Source: an uncultured Gammaproteobacteria bacterium
GTDB lineage: Bacteria > Pseudomonadota > Gammaproteobacteria > Steroidobacterales > UBA11654
Direction: 5' to 3'
Assembly: GCA_902634075.1 (NCBI GenBank)
Contig: CACPJA010000002.1
Location: 1 to 49,642, forward strand
DNA length: 49,642 nucleotides
Shown here: positions 8,963-18,980 of the stretch, piece by piece
How positions within the stretch are numbered: the first letter of the stretch is position 1
How the letters are laid out: every line of letters starts with the position of its first letter
Translations under genes and position numbers: made by a program
Notes under the pieces: model-generated
The model's input: the letters and a program-made list of their open reading frames with translations, nothing else
Told to the model about the DNA's origin: nothing
The model's database searches: none

Positions 8963-9790
8963 ATGGAAACAGAATTTACAAAAGATATGATTAACTCTTT
9001 GATTGAGATTGGGAGTTCTATAGGCATTAGTCTCTTAATGGCACTGGCAATTCTTATTGTTGGCCGACAGCTTGTTAAGCTCATATTAAGGTTAATCACA
9101 GTCGCACTAGAGAAATCTAAGGTTGAGGACACAGTTCGGATATTTGTTACCAATTTACTGAACACCCTTTTAATGATCTTGGTTTTTATCGCTGCAATAA
9201 ATCAGCTTGGAATTGAGACAACATCAATTATCGCTGTACTCGGCGCGGCTGGATTAGCAATAGGCTTAGCACTGCAGGGCTCATTATCAAACTTTGCTGC
9301 TGGAATACTCATCGTAATTTATAGACCTTACAAGGTAGGTGATTATATTGAAGCAGGTAACCATGCTGGAACCGTTAAGGATATACAGATTTTTTCAACA
9401 GTCCTTAAAACACCAGACAATAAAATTGTAGTTGTGCCTAACGGAAGCATAATGAACGGTAGTATTGTTAATTACTCAGATCAGGATACAAGACGAGTTG
9501 ACCTTATCATTAGTTGCAGTTATGAAGACGATATAGATAAAGTTAGGTCTATCTTAGAAGACATCCTAAAAAAGGAAAAAAGAATTCTTAAAGATCCAAA
9601 GCCTCAAATTGCAGTGACAGAACTTGCTGACAGCAGTGTGAACTTTATCTTTAGACCTTGGGTTAAAAGAACAGACTATCTTCCTGTCTATTACTCACTC
9701 TTGGAAGAAGTTAAGAAACGCTTTGATAAAGAAGGGATTTCAATTCCCTACCCCCAATCAGACGTGCATATCCATAATCACAAAGAGTGA
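8963..9790 (+). CDS. mscS: Small-conductance mechanosensitive channel, MscS family
   Basis: 275-residue inner-membrane channel that opens under turgor to release solutes after osmotic downshock. Three TM helices (about 15-35, 62-82 and 88-110) include the pore-lining Gly/Ala-rich TM3, AVLGAAGLAIGLALQGSLSN. A beta domain follows (VGDYIE, VVPNGSIMNGSIVNYS), then the C-terminal alpha/beta vestibule. Size and organisation match the E. coli MscS core. It converges with the hydantoinase B gene. Confidence 0.95.
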   Translation: METEFTKDMINSLIEIGSSIGISLLMALAILIVGRQLVKLILRLITVALEKSKVEDTVRIFVTNLLNTLLMILVFIAAINQLGIETTSIIAVLGAAGLAIGLALQGSLSNFAAGILIVIYRPYKVGDYIEAGNHAGTVKDIQIFSTVLKTPDNKIVVVPNGSIMNGSIVNYSDQDTRRVDLIISCSYEDDIDKVRSILEDILKKEKRILKDPKPQIAVTELADSSVNFIFRPWVKRTDYLPVYYSLLEEVKKRFDKEGISIPYPQSDVHIHNHKE

Positions 9791-9828
9791 TATAAATTAC
9801 TATTGCTTTGAGGAGCTACAGCAGTTCT

Positions 9829-11709
9829 TTAAGAAGCAGTCATCCATTTCTGGAATTTAGGATCAGAGGGCGCCTCTAGTCCAGTCTCATCTTTGCATCT
9901 TGCCTTCAATTCTTTGATTGATGAGAAGCCTTTATCAAATAGCTTAACTTTGCCTCTGGCTTTTGATTTCTCAGCTCTAAGTTTAACCGTAGCACCTTTA
10001 TTGATACTCAAGTCTTTTCTTAAAACGACACCGTAATTTTCTTTGGCACCTTCTCTGGTAACAAGACCAGCATCTACATCAAACTGAACTCTTTCAGGCT
10101 CTCTAGTGAAAGGATCTCCACAGCCTCCTCCACCCCATGTAACGTGATAAAGTTTATCCCCTTCTTCGACAGCAATTCTGTCACATTTAGATTGGAGAAG
10201 TTCAGTGTCACCGTTTTTTCTAACGAGTGTTTTTGTGCTTCGTTCTCCAGGAAGGCCACCGTTTACTCCCCAAGGATAGGTTAGCCATCTATCGTCATGA
10301 ATAGAGACTTCGCCCGGTTCCAAGAATTTATAAGTTGTACACAGAGCATTCCCTCCTCTGTTGTAGCCTGCCCCTCCACTGTCAGGAACGGTATAGTATT
10401 CTTCAATCACTAATGGAAAATAACTTTCTAAGAATTCATTCGGGACGTTAGTAAAGCTGGGCCATAGTGAGTGTCCGTCTGGACCATCACCCATAGGTTT
10501 ACCAGGAACGCCACCAAAACCAATCATATAGAGTTGATACCATTCACCGTTTTTATCATATCCTGAATACATTAAATGAGGACTGTCTGAGAATCCTGCG
10601 CCGCATAAGAATTCTGGAGCTCCTTGACCTAGAAGTCCGCCTAATACATCAAAGATCCTTCCCAAAGCATGCGTTCTGCATGATAAAGCGGCAGGATAGT
10701 TTGGTTTCAGCAATGTCCCTTCAGGAATTTTAACCTCCATCAAGTCATAGAAGCCGTCATTAAACATAATGGCAGGATCAAAAACCATAATCATATAAAC
10801 ACCACAGAACATTTTGAACATTTCTTCATTCAAGAAAAAATTCACAGAACTTATTGATTGTGGATCTGTTCCTTCGAAATCAAAGATGACTTTCTTGCCT
10901 TCTCTCCACATTGCACACTTGATTCTATAGGGGCCCATTTCTAGACCATCATCGCAAATGTAATCTTCGAAATATTGTTTCTCTGTTGGAACTGTGTTCA
11001 TAATAAGTTTACCCATAGCTTTTTTATTTCTATCAAGTAAATCTTCCAGGGCTGAGTAAAAAATATCATCTCCAAAACGATTGGCCATCTCAATAACGCG
11101 TTTCTCAGCAGTTCTTATTGAGGCTACAATTGCATTGAAATCACTTTTATTCCAGATAGGAAGTCGACAATTATGCAAGATGATGTTGAGAATCTCCTCT
11201 TGTAATTCATCATTTTTGTATATTTTTGTAGGAGGCACTCTAACCCCTTCTTCAAATATTTGGGTAGCATCGGTTGGCAAACTACCAGGGACTTTCCCGC
11301 CAACATCTGTCATATGACCAAACATCGCTGCGTAAGCAATAAGTCGTCCATCTTTAAAGATAGGCCTTAAAAGTAACCAGTCGTTAGCATGACTAACAGC
11401 ACCATTACAAGAATATGGGTCATTAGTTAAGAACATATCACCTTCTTCAATTGTTCCATCAAAAGCTTCTTTAAAGCCATGAATAAAGCTACCAAACTGT
11501 CCAACTACCATCTTTCCGTCTAAGTTTGCAATCATTGGGAACTCATCACCCTGTTCACGGATACCCGGCGACATTGCTGTTCTGAATAGGACTGCGTCCA
11601 TTTCCCATCGTGCAGAAAACATTGAATTCTCAATTACATCAAGAGTAATCGGGTCTAGCTTTACTCGTTTAAATTTTTTATTATTTTTTTGTACTATTTT
11701 TGCAGGCAT
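9829..11709 (-). CDS. Hydantoinase B/oxoprolinase-type subunit (HyuB)
   Basis: 626-residue protein of the hydantoinase B / acetone carboxylase alpha superfamily, which acts with a HyuA-type subunit in ATP-dependent opening of hydantoin or oxoproline-like rings or in related carboxylations. N-terminal markers are DPITLDVIENSMFSARWEMD and MSPGIREQGDEFPM. Later come LTNDPY and HANDW, and the glycine-rich GGGGCGDPFTR stretch near residue 530. The start has AGGGAG at good spacing and lies 10 bases after the A subunit. It is somewhat longer than many HyuB proteins. The substrate is not determinable. Confidence 0.93.
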   Translation of the reverse strand: MPAKIVQKNNKKFKRVKLDPITLDVIENSMFSARWEMDAVLFRTAMSPGIREQGDEFPMIANLDGKMVVGQFGSFIHGFKEAFDGTIEEGDMFLTNDPYSCNGAVSHANDWLLLRPIFKDGRLIAYAAMFGHMTDVGGKVPGSLPTDATQIFEEGVRVPPTKIYKNDELQEEILNIILHNCRLPIWNKSDFNAIVASIRTAEKRVIEMANRFGDDIFYSALEDLLDRNKKAMGKLIMNTVPTEKQYFEDYICDDGLEMGPYRIKCAMWREGKKVIFDFEGTDPQSISSVNFFLNEEMFKMFCGVYMIMVFDPAIMFNDGFYDLMEVKIPEGTLLKPNYPAALSCRTHALGRIFDVLGGLLGQGAPEFLCGAGFSDSPHLMYSGYDKNGEWYQLYMIGFGGVPGKPMGDGPDGHSLWPSFTNVPNEFLESYFPLVIEEYYTVPDSGGAGYNRGGNALCTTYKFLEPGEVSIHDDRWLTYPWGVNGGLPGERSTKTLVRKNGDTELLQSKCDRIAVEEGDKLYHVTWGGGGCGDPFTREPERVQFDVDAGLVTREGAKENYGVVLRKDLSINKGATVKLRAEKSKARGKVKLFDKGFSSIKELKARCKDETGLEAPSDPKFQKWMTAS

Positions 11710-11719
11710 GTTGACTCCC

Positions 11720-13795
11720 TTAACCTTGTGGCGTAATTAGTATGTTGCCAAATTTATCTACTTTACCTCTGTGTTTTGAGAGGATAACAGTCGTTGAGTC
11801 CATTTCCATTACAATGGCAGGACCTTTGATAACATTTCCGAATTTTAGTTTAGAACGATCATAGATCGTGGCTTTTTGATTTTTTCCATCCATAAAGACT
11901 TTAGCGTCATCATCGATGACAGAATCTTTTGATGGTTTAGGTCCACCTTTCTTTACAGATGGAGCTTTTAGAGACAGTGCTTGGTCTTTGACCACTGCTC
12001 TTAAATTAACAAGTTCTTTCTCTTCATCTAAAGAGAAGGTAAACAATTGTTCATGCAATTCGTCAAATTTGTCTCCAATTGCATCTAGTCCTTTTTTCTT
12101 AAGTTCGGATAATTCAAAGTCCACGTTAATTGTTAGACCTTGACCGAGATACCTAAGATCGACCTGATAAGAAGTTGTTCTCTTGCTTTTAGAAACGCCT
12201 TCAGCATCTAGTGTTTTAGATGCTTTCTTGGCTAAGTCCTCAAAAATTTTAACAACCTCTTTCTTGTTCGTGTGTGAGAATCTTCTTATGAACGACATAG
12301 ATGATTCATCTTGAATATTGGTTGACACATCTCCATAGGCACATAGTACGCCCGGACCTGGTGGAATGATAACTGGCCATGAGCTAGTAAGTTTCCCCAA
12401 AGCATTAGCGTGTAGAGGTCCAGCACCTCCAAAACCAATTAATGCAAAATCCCTAGGGTCATAGCCTTTTTCGACAGAGACTAATCTTAACGCTCCGTAC
12501 ATATTTTCATTAACGATATCAACAATACCAGCTGCTGTCTGTTTCACAGATAAGCCAAGTGCTTTTGCGACGGGTTTGATTGATTCTTCTGCTAAGTCTT
12601 TTCTGATTTTCCAGTCCTTGTCTCCACCTAGGGCAACATATTCAGCAGGTATATATCCTAGTACAACATTAGCATCAGTTACTGTTGGTTCTGTCCCGCC
12701 TTTATCATAGGATGCTGGGCCTGGTGCTGCTCCAGCACTTTGTGGGCCAACTCTAAGAGCTCCTGTTAATTCTGGAACATGAGCGATTGAGCCACCCCCT
12801 GCTCCGACAGTTCTTACATCGACCGATGATGCTCTCACAGTGACATCACCAACGGAGGTTTCTCTGGTTTGTTCAGCAACCCCGTTTTTAACCAAAGATA
12901 CATCTGTTGAGGTTCCGCCCATATCGAAAGTCATTAGATTCTCAAATCCTGCCTGTTTGGCTATCCAAATAGCACCGGAGACTCCACCTGCTGGACCACT
13001 CATGAGTAGATTAACAGGAGAATCTGAAGAGGCTTTTGCTGAGGCTAATCCACCGTCTGATCTTAAAATGCGAAGTTTCACATCTTTCATTCTTCTTTTT
13101 AGACCTTTTTGAAGATTTTTGACGTATTCCGCCACCTTTGGTCTTACATAAGAGTTTGCAACCGTGGTAATTGTTCGCTCATACTCTTGCATTTCTGGCA
13201 CAACTTCAGAAGATAAAGACACTGGTATCTTAGGCAGGAGTTTTTTCTTTCTAATGACGCTTCTAATTTGCTTCTCATGCTTGTCGTTTGCAAAAGAATT
13301 AATTAGCGAGACCGTAATTGCCTCGACGCCTTTATTAGACAACTCTTTAATATCTTTAGCCAGCTGACCAACTTTAAGCTTTGATAAAACCTCACCTCTG
13401 GCAGAAATTCTTTCATCAGCTTCAATGGTTAATGAAAGTGGAGCTAGCGGATCACTTTTGTTGTAAATTACCCAACCCCCTAATCCACCAGGAACAAAGG
13501 AACGAGCAATTTGTAGTACTTGTCTATAACCTTTTGTAGTTATCAAGCCTACTTTGGCTCCTGTACCCGTGAGAATAGTATTGGTAGCTACGGTAGTTCC
13601 GTGCATAACAGAGGTAATTTTTGATGGCTCTACTCTGGCATTTTTACAAACTTTATTAATCCCATTAAAGACACCTATAGATGAATCTTCAGGAGTGCTT
13701 GGAACTTTAGCGGTCCACATCGTGCCTGTTTTTTCATTAATTAAAAGAAGGTCAGTGAAGGTCCCTCCAACATCAACGCCTAGTCGATAACTCAT
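11720..13795 (-). CDS. Hydantoinase A/oxoprolinase-type ATPase subunit (HyuA)
   Basis: 691-residue ATP-binding partner of the downstream HyuB-type subunit. N-terminal GVDVGGTFTDLLL and central FDMGGTSTDVSL are the two phosphate-binding signatures of the ASKHA fold in this family. FGGAGPLHANAL follows near residue 460. Length and domain order (Hydant_A_N, Hydantoinase_A, C-terminal domain) match N-methylhydantoinase A proteins. The ATG is preceded by AGGAG. The 127-base gap upstream, after the HMG-CoA lyase gene, may hold its promoter; no convincing -35/-10 pair was settled on. Confidence 0.94.
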   Translation of the reverse strand: MSYRLGVDVGGTFTDLLLINEKTGTMWTAKVPSTPEDSSIGVFNGINKVCKNARVEPSKITSVMHGTTVATNTILTGTGAKVGLITTKGYRQVLQIARSFVPGGLGGWVIYNKSDPLAPLSLTIEADERISARGEVLSKLKVGQLAKDIKELSNKGVEAITVSLINSFANDKHEKQIRSVIRKKKLLPKIPVSLSSEVVPEMQEYERTITTVANSYVRPKVAEYVKNLQKGLKRRMKDVKLRILRSDGGLASAKASSDSPVNLLMSGPAGGVSGAIWIAKQAGFENLMTFDMGGTSTDVSLVKNGVAEQTRETSVGDVTVRASSVDVRTVGAGGGSIAHVPELTGALRVGPQSAGAAPGPASYDKGGTEPTVTDANVVLGYIPAEYVALGGDKDWKIRKDLAEESIKPVAKALGLSVKQTAAGIVDIVNENMYGALRLVSVEKGYDPRDFALIGFGGAGPLHANALGKLTSSWPVIIPPGPGVLCAYGDVSTNIQDESSMSFIRRFSHTNKKEVVKIFEDLAKKASKTLDAEGVSKSKRTTSYQVDLRYLGQGLTINVDFELSELKKKGLDAIGDKFDELHEQLFTFSLDEEKELVNLRAVVKDQALSLKAPSVKKGGPKPSKDSVIDDDAKVFMDGKNQKATIYDRSKLKFGNVIKGPAIVMEMDSTTVILSKHRGKVDKFGNILITPQG

Positions 13796-13922
13796 AATAA
13801 CTCCTAATTTTTTTTACATTAGGTAATGAACAAAAAATCTTTGATCTCTTCCTAATGATTTTTGAAATCTTGCTAATCTATAAAACCTATTTAATTTATT
13901 ATTTAGCAAAATAATAATACTT

Positions 13923-14837
13923 TTATTGCATATTAATTTCAGCATTTTCTGGAAATATTCCAGCTTTTGGAACCATTGCTGGTACGGCTCTACCTAATTG
14001 CTCTTCAAGCCAGTCAGTTGTTTTAACCACTTGCCTTAGATCAACACCCGTCTCAATTCCTGATCTATCTAACATGTATAAAAGATCATCAGTTGGAATG
14101 TTTCCAGTTGCTCTTGGTGCGAATGGACACCCACCTATACCGCCTGTTGAAGCATCAATAATGCTTACACCAGCTTCTACGGCAGCGGCAGCATTAGCTA
14201 GACCTGTGTTTCTAGTATTGTGAAGGTGAGTCCTTAATGGTATCGATGGGGCAAGTTCTTTGACCAATGAAAAAGTTCGTTTGATTTGACTTGGAACGGC
14301 AACCCCCACACTATCAGCTAATCCAAGAACATCAGGTTTTCCCTCTAAAACTTGTTCAGCAATTGATGCTATATGTTCTGGATCGATCTCTCCTTCATAA
14401 GGACAACCAAAAGAACATGCAATAACTACACTTGTTCTTATTCCAGCTGATTTAGCCTCAGCAGCGATACTCAGCCAATTATCAATGGATTCTTGGGTAA
14501 CAACGTTCTGATTTTTCATGTTGTAAGTATCAGTACTGACAATAACCATTCCCACTTCATCAATACCACAGTCTCTGGCTCTCTCAAAACCTCTTTGATT
14601 CATGATTAAGCCGATATAAGTAACGTCATCGTTTTCAGGTAAGCTTTCTACTAATTTTTCAGCGTCAGCCATTTGAGGGACTTTCTTAGGATGAACAAAG
14701 CTTGTAACTTCGATTTGCTTTATTCCAGCATTAATCGTTCTAGTGATAAATTCCTTTTTTACCTCAGTAGGAAGGATCTCTGGCTCACTTTGTAAGCCAT
14801 CTCTTGGTCCAACTTCAAGTATTGATATCTTTGACAC
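13923..14837 (-). CDS. mvaB: Hydroxymethylglutaryl-CoA lyase
   Basis: 304-residue TIM-barrel enzyme that cleaves HMG-CoA to acetoacetate and acetyl-CoA, the last step of leucine breakdown. Visible are GPRDGLQ (Arg12, Asp13), the metal-binding His204/His206 pair (THLHN) and the signature GGCPFAPRATGN with catalytic Cys237. The start is GTG at 14837 with GGGGAG upstream. Other leucine-degradation genes (liu/mcc) are not in the window. It is on the same strand as hyuA-hyuB, which follow 127 bases downstream. A related lyase on another acyl-CoA is possible. Confidence 0.93.
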   Translation of the reverse strand: MSKISILEVGPRDGLQSEPEILPTEVKKEFITRTINAGIKQIEVTSFVHPKKVPQMADAEKLVESLPENDDVTYIGLIMNQRGFERARDCGIDEVGMVIVSTDTYNMKNQNVVTQESIDNWLSIAAEAKSAGIRTSVVIACSFGCPYEGEIDPEHIASIAEQVLEGKPDVLGLADSVGVAVPSQIKRTFSLVKELAPSIPLRTHLHNTRNTGLANAAAAVEAGVSIIDASTGGIGGCPFAPRATGNIPTDDLLYMLDRSGIETGVDLRQVVKTTDWLEEQLGRAVPAMVPKAGIFPENAEINMQ

Positions 14838-14927
14838 TTCTCGAACTCCCCTTTTTTCTGGTTTTTTTAATCAGATCAAGTGTATACAAATATTGTAATA
14901 TTCTCTATCTTTTGAATTAATAGCATT

Positions 14928-15803
14928 ATGAACATTGGAAAAATTTCAGCTGTAACAATACCTTCTTCAGATTTATCTAAATCTGTCGAGCAATATGTTA
15001 ATTTTCTAAACTATCGATTGGTTGACGAAGGACAAGTTTCAAAAGAAGAAGCCTTGGCATGGAAGGCAGAAAAAATTGAGGGAGCAGATTATATTGTTTT
15101 GCAACCTGAGAACTCTAATGATTTTGCTTTTAGGTTTATCAAACAAGAGAGCCAAGGCGAATATATTCCTTTCAAAAGCGGTGGATGGAACGCGGCTGAA
15201 CTAATTGTCCGTAATGTTGATGAAATGGCAATAAGGTTGAGTAATTCAGAATTTGAGATTATTGGACCACCAGCTGACCTTTCCTTTACAGATCAAATAA
15301 GGGCAATGCAGGTTATCGGACCTTCAAGCGAGATTCTTTATTTAACTGAGTTTAAATCTAAGTTGCCAGAGTTTGATAGTCCCATAGCCCGATGCGATGT
15401 TGATCAGACCTTTATAGTTATTCTGGCCGGTTCTTGCATGGATCAAATGCAAGAGTTTTACTGTGATAGTTTTAATTTAGAAAAAGCAGCTGTTATGGAT
15501 TCTCGAATAAGGGCTATTTCAAGAGTTTTTGGCAACCCTGAAGATACAAAGTATAAATCTGCTGCAATACCAATAAAAGATCAATGCTTGATAGAGATTG
15601 ATGAATTACCAGATGGGTCTGACATAAGATCTTCTAAACCTGGTTATTTGCTTCCAGGTATCTCTATGGTTAGTTTTCTTGCTGATGGCAATCTACACAA
15701 AGATTCTTTAAGCTATGACTGCAATTTAACTCATCTTAAGGGTAAAAAATGTTCAATTATCCATGGGAATCAACAAGAGATTATTGAATTGGTACTTAGA
15801 TAA
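14928..15803 (+). CDS. Two-domain VOC (glyoxalase/dioxygenase fold) family protein
   Basis: 291 residues. It starts IGKISAVTIPSSDLSKSVEQYVNF, a typical VOC opening in which a beta strand is followed by 'D..KS...Y'. A second, weaker repeat begins near residue 155 (FIVILAGSCMDQMQEFY). Such two-module proteins occur among extradiol dioxygenases, glyoxalases and antibiotic-binding proteins. The usual His/Glu metal ligands are not obvious (the first strand has Thr/Pro where His is common), so catalysis is uncertain. It diverges from the HMG-CoA lyase gene across 90 bases. Confidence 0.7.
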   Translation: MNIGKISAVTIPSSDLSKSVEQYVNFLNYRLVDEGQVSKEEALAWKAEKIEGADYIVLQPENSNDFAFRFIKQESQGEYIPFKSGGWNAAELIVRNVDEMAIRLSNSEFEIIGPPADLSFTDQIRAMQVIGPSSEILYLTEFKSKLPEFDSPIARCDVDQTFIVILAGSCMDQMQEFYCDSFNLEKAAVMDSRIRAISRVFGNPEDTKYKSAAIPIKDQCLIEIDELPDGSDIRSSKPGYLLPGISMVSFLADGNLHKDSLSYDCNLTHLKGKKCSIIHGNQQEIIELVLR

Positions 15804-15886
15804 CTTTTAACTCTTGCAGCGTTTTTTATGATTTTTTGTCTTTTTGAGATAGAATTACACCACTACTTTTCCATTATTGGAGGAAT

Positions 15887-18100
15887 ATGATGAAAGTAAA
15901 AAAACTAATTGTGCCTTTTATTGGTGGATTATTTGCTTTAGCAATTAATTTCAATGCTTGGGCACAGAATGCAGGAGCTTTAGAAGAGATTGTTGTCACT
16001 GCTCAAAAAAGATCAGAATCTCTGCAAGAAGTGCCAATTTCTATACAAGTCTTTTCTTCAGATGAAATTGATCGACTTAATATAGGAAATACTATCGACC
16101 TAGTAAAAAATATCCCAGGAATGACAGGTGTTAATAATGTTGGAATGCCTCAAGCAGCAGCTTACTTTATAAGAGGCATAGGTCAAGATGAGTCAGTTGC
16201 TTCTCTAGATCCAGCTGTCGGAACATTTGTTGATGGTGTTTTTATTTCGAGACAAATCGCTAACAATTCTAGGCTCTATGATGTTGAGAGTGTTGAGGTG
16301 TTAAAAGGACCCCAAGGAACTCTTTATGGGCGGAACACAACTGGCGGTGCTGTTAGAATTATTACCAAGAAACCTTCTGATCAGACAGAAGGCCATATTG
16401 ATATTGCTTACGGTGAATATGAGACAATAGAAATGTCAGCCGCGTTGAATGTTCCTTTAGCAGATAATATTTTTGCAAAAGTTACTTCATTCTATCTCGA
16501 TCAAGGTGAAGGGTTCTTGTACAACGTGACTCTTGATAGAGACCAATGGAAAAGAGATGCTAATGGTGCACGAGCTCAGATTCTCTATACACTAAGTGAC
16601 AGAGCTGAGTTTTTATTTACAGCTGAGTATACCAATGACGAATCAGGCGGCCTTGTTGGTGCAAATGCTTTGAGTGCTTGCTGTGGTGATGATTTGTTTG
16701 TTATTGAAAGTGGGCTCGAAAATACTTGGGCAGCAACTGAACAAATGGCATTGAGTATGAAAGCCACAATAGACTTTGATAATTTCCAAATGGAATTAAT
16801 TGCAGCAGATCGTGACTTAGAACACAGTTTTAACAACGATTACTCAGACCAACCAACACCAGCTTATTCGATTCCTAATCTAAGTGATCACATACAGAAA
16901 AGTATTGAGTTAAATTTCACTGGTGAGGTTGAAAGCAATAATTATGGAACTATTCAGTGGGCAGCAGGCGCATCTTATTACGATGATGATAATGCTGTGT
17001 TATTTGGTGACGCCCTATATCTATTTGGAGGTGTTGTTGCAGGCACTTATATGCGAGATATGACTAACGTCACAGAGGCAAGAGCTGTTTACGCAGATGT
17101 TTCTATAGATCTTGGTGGTGGATGGGGTCTTACAGTTGGTGGTCGTTACACTAAAGATGAAAGACAAGCTAGTGTTGAACAGTTTGTAGATCTTAATGGT
17201 GTCCCTTGGACAGCAAGAGATAGATCTAATTATATGGATCGAAGCGGATGGATACCATCAGCAGCTATTGGTGCACCATTTGATAACGCGACTGTAGAGG
17301 CATTAGGTACTAGGTTATCAATTGATACAGATGAGTTTACTAGTCGTATAGTTGTGGATTACCAACCAAACGATGACCTTATGTTCTATGCCAGTCTTTC
17401 AGATAGCTTTAAAGGTCCAGGTTGGGCATCTAGGGTGACAAACGCAGCTGAGTTCAAAGACTTGAGACCAGAATTTGTCGATAATTTTGAAATGGGAATG
17501 AAGAGTGAGTGGAACGACGGTGCTGTAAGAGTAAACCTTACTTATTATAGTGCTAATTACACTGATCTACAGATCACAGCGATTGACCAAGCAACAGGTG
17601 GATTTGTCTACTCAAACAAAGCTGATGCTGATGTTAATGGTATTGAAGGGGAATTCCTCTACGCAGTTCGTGATGATTTAACACTCTTTGCTAATATTGC
17701 AACAATTGATGGTAAATACACTGATCTTAAGCCTGGTGCTGAAGGTATTGCTGAAAAAGATCTGAAAAGAACACCTGATTTCTCATACAGATATGGGATT
17801 CTTTATGATCGAGCAGTTGCAAACGGGGAATTTAGTTTCACAGCTGTTATGAATAGAGAAGATGAATATTTCAGTAATCAAAATAACACTGCTCCTGGCT
17901 TTAGGCCTGCTGTTAGCAAGGTTGATGTTAATATGACTTACCGACCTAATGATGGTAACTGGAGAGTTACAGCTGGATGTACAAATTGTACGGATGAAAT
18001 AAATTACCACTCTACGCTGGATTTTGGCTTTCTTGGGTTTGTGACTCAGTTCCAAGATATACCAAGATTATGGAGAGTATCTTACCGATACGATTTCTAA
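15887..18100 (+). CDS. TonB-dependent outer-membrane receptor
   Basis: 737-residue precursor. A signal peptide cleaves near AWA26. A TonB-box-like stretch, LEEIVVTAQKR (about 32-42), is followed by the plug domain (VPISIQVFSSDEI ... LYGRNTTGGAVRIITKKP) and a 22-strand-type barrel ending in the aromatic SYRYDF needed for outer-membrane assembly. It takes up an unknown ligand using energy from TonB-ExbB-ExbD. GGAGGA precedes the ATG, and a second ATG follows directly. A strong terminator lies 28 bases after the stop. No ligand-specific neighbours were identified. Confidence 0.95.
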   Translation: MMKVKKLIVPFIGGLFALAINFNAWAQNAGALEEIVVTAQKRSESLQEVPISIQVFSSDEIDRLNIGNTIDLVKNIPGMTGVNNVGMPQAAAYFIRGIGQDESVASLDPAVGTFVDGVFISRQIANNSRLYDVESVEVLKGPQGTLYGRNTTGGAVRIITKKPSDQTEGHIDIAYGEYETIEMSAALNVPLADNIFAKVTSFYLDQGEGFLYNVTLDRDQWKRDANGARAQILYTLSDRAEFLFTAEYTNDESGGLVGANALSACCGDDLFVIESGLENTWAATEQMALSMKATIDFDNFQMELIAADRDLEHSFNNDYSDQPTPAYSIPNLSDHIQKSIELNFTGEVESNNYGTIQWAAGASYYDDDNAVLFGDALYLFGGVVAGTYMRDMTNVTEARAVYADVSIDLGGGWGLTVGGRYTKDERQASVEQFVDLNGVPWTARDRSNYMDRSGWIPSAAIGAPFDNATVEALGTRLSIDTDEFTSRIVVDYQPNDDLMFYASLSDSFKGPGWASRVTNAAEFKDLRPEFVDNFEMGMKSEWNDGAVRVNLTYYSANYTDLQITAIDQATGGFVYSNKADADVNGIEGEFLYAVRDDLTLFANIATIDGKYTDLKPGAEGIAEKDLKRTPDFSYRYGILYDRAVANGEFSFTAVMNREDEYFSNQNNTAPGFRPAVSKVDVNMTYRPNDGNWRVTAGCTNCTDEINYHSTLDFGFLGFVTQFQDIPRLWRVSYRYDF

Positions 18101-18127
18101 ATAATATATTTGGATAATTGCTAATAT

Positions 18128-18156
18128 AAAGGCCGGTAGAAATACCGGCCTTTTTT
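18128..18156 (+). terminator. Rho-independent terminator after the TonB-dependent receptor gene
   Basis: A perfect 8-bp stem GGCCGGTA (18131-18138) / TACCGGCC (18143-18150) closes a GAAA tetraloop. Flanking AAA/TTT extend it to 11 bp, and a run of six T follows. It is the strongest simple terminator in the window and ends 12 bases before the next start codon. Confidence 0.93.
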
Positions 18157-18167
18157 CTCATTAAATT

Positions 18168-18977
18168 ATGGAAATATTTAGTCAAATTGATTTTCTTTTA
18201 TTGATTGTTACAGCAGGAGCACTCGCAGGAATCCTAGCAGGACTTCTTGGTGTTGGTGGTGGTATAGTCATCGTTCCTTTGCTTTATTATATTTTGAACA
18301 TTTTAGACTATAACCAATCAATTATTATGCATGTAGCTGTAGGTACATCACTATTTATAATAATACCCACAAGCATTCGCTCCTCTGTCGAGCATAGAGT
18401 GAGAGGATCTTTTGATGAACAGGTTTTTAAATTATGGTTTATTCCAATAATAATTGGAGCAGCTTTAGGCAGTTTATTAGCAATATATTCCTCTTTTAAG
18501 TTATTAACCTTCCTCTTTGCTGTAATTGCTTCATTGGTTTCAATCCAGATGTTTTTTAGTGACTCCAATAAGAGGATCACAATACCGAAAACAATCTTTA
18601 GAGCTTCTCCGTTCTTTATTGGCTTAGTTTCAGCAATGATGGGGATTGGCGGTGGATCACTAAGTGTTCCAATTATGAATTATTCTGGAATTGATATGAA
18701 AAAAGCTGTGGGCACATCGGCTGCTTTTGGTTTTTTAATCGCCGTACCTGCATCTATAGGTTTCATGCTGGGTGGTTCTCAGATGGCTGATTTGCTTCCG
18801 CCCTTCTCTATTGGCTATGTAAACTGGATGGCTTTCTTACTGATTGTCCCTATTACATTAATGACGGTTCCTATTGGAGTAAAGATTGCACACAAGTCTT
18901 CACAGAAAGGTCTAAGAATGCTCTTCGCATTATTTTTAGGCATTACTGCTATTAGGATGTTTTCTGACTTAATCTAG
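18168..18977 (+). CDS. TauE/SafE-family permease
   Basis: 269-residue inner-membrane protein with about eight TM segments in two related halves. Each half begins with the family's Gly-rich pattern: GLLGVGGGIVIVPLL near residue 26 and MMGIGGGSLSVPIMN near residue 156. The family exports or imports sulfite, sulfoacetate or other small anions; the substrate here is unknown. The ATG follows the terminator by 12 bases and has no visible Shine-Dalgarno, so expression may be weak or depend on terminator read-through. It converges with the TPR gene, 3 bases apart. Confidence 0.9.
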   Translation: MEIFSQIDFLLLIVTAGALAGILAGLLGVGGGIVIVPLLYYILNILDYNQSIIMHVAVGTSLFIIIPTSIRSSVEHRVRGSFDEQVFKLWFIPIIIGAALGSLLAIYSSFKLLTFLFAVIASLVSIQMFFSDSNKRITIPKTIFRASPFFIGLVSAMMGIGGGSLSVPIMNYSGIDMKKAVGTSAAFGFLIAVPASIGFMLGGSQMADLLPPFSIGYVNWMAFLLIVPITLMTVPIGVKIAHKSSQKGLRMLFALFLGITAIRMFSDLI

Positions 18978-18980
18978 AAA

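Noticed and set aside
9791..9828. Terminator between mscS and hyuB
   Set aside because: No stable G+C stem with a T-run could be drawn in the 38 bases on either strand.
13817..13828. CATTAGGTAATG inverted repeat before hyuA
   Set aside because: Arms of only 5 bases in AT-rich DNA; likely chance.
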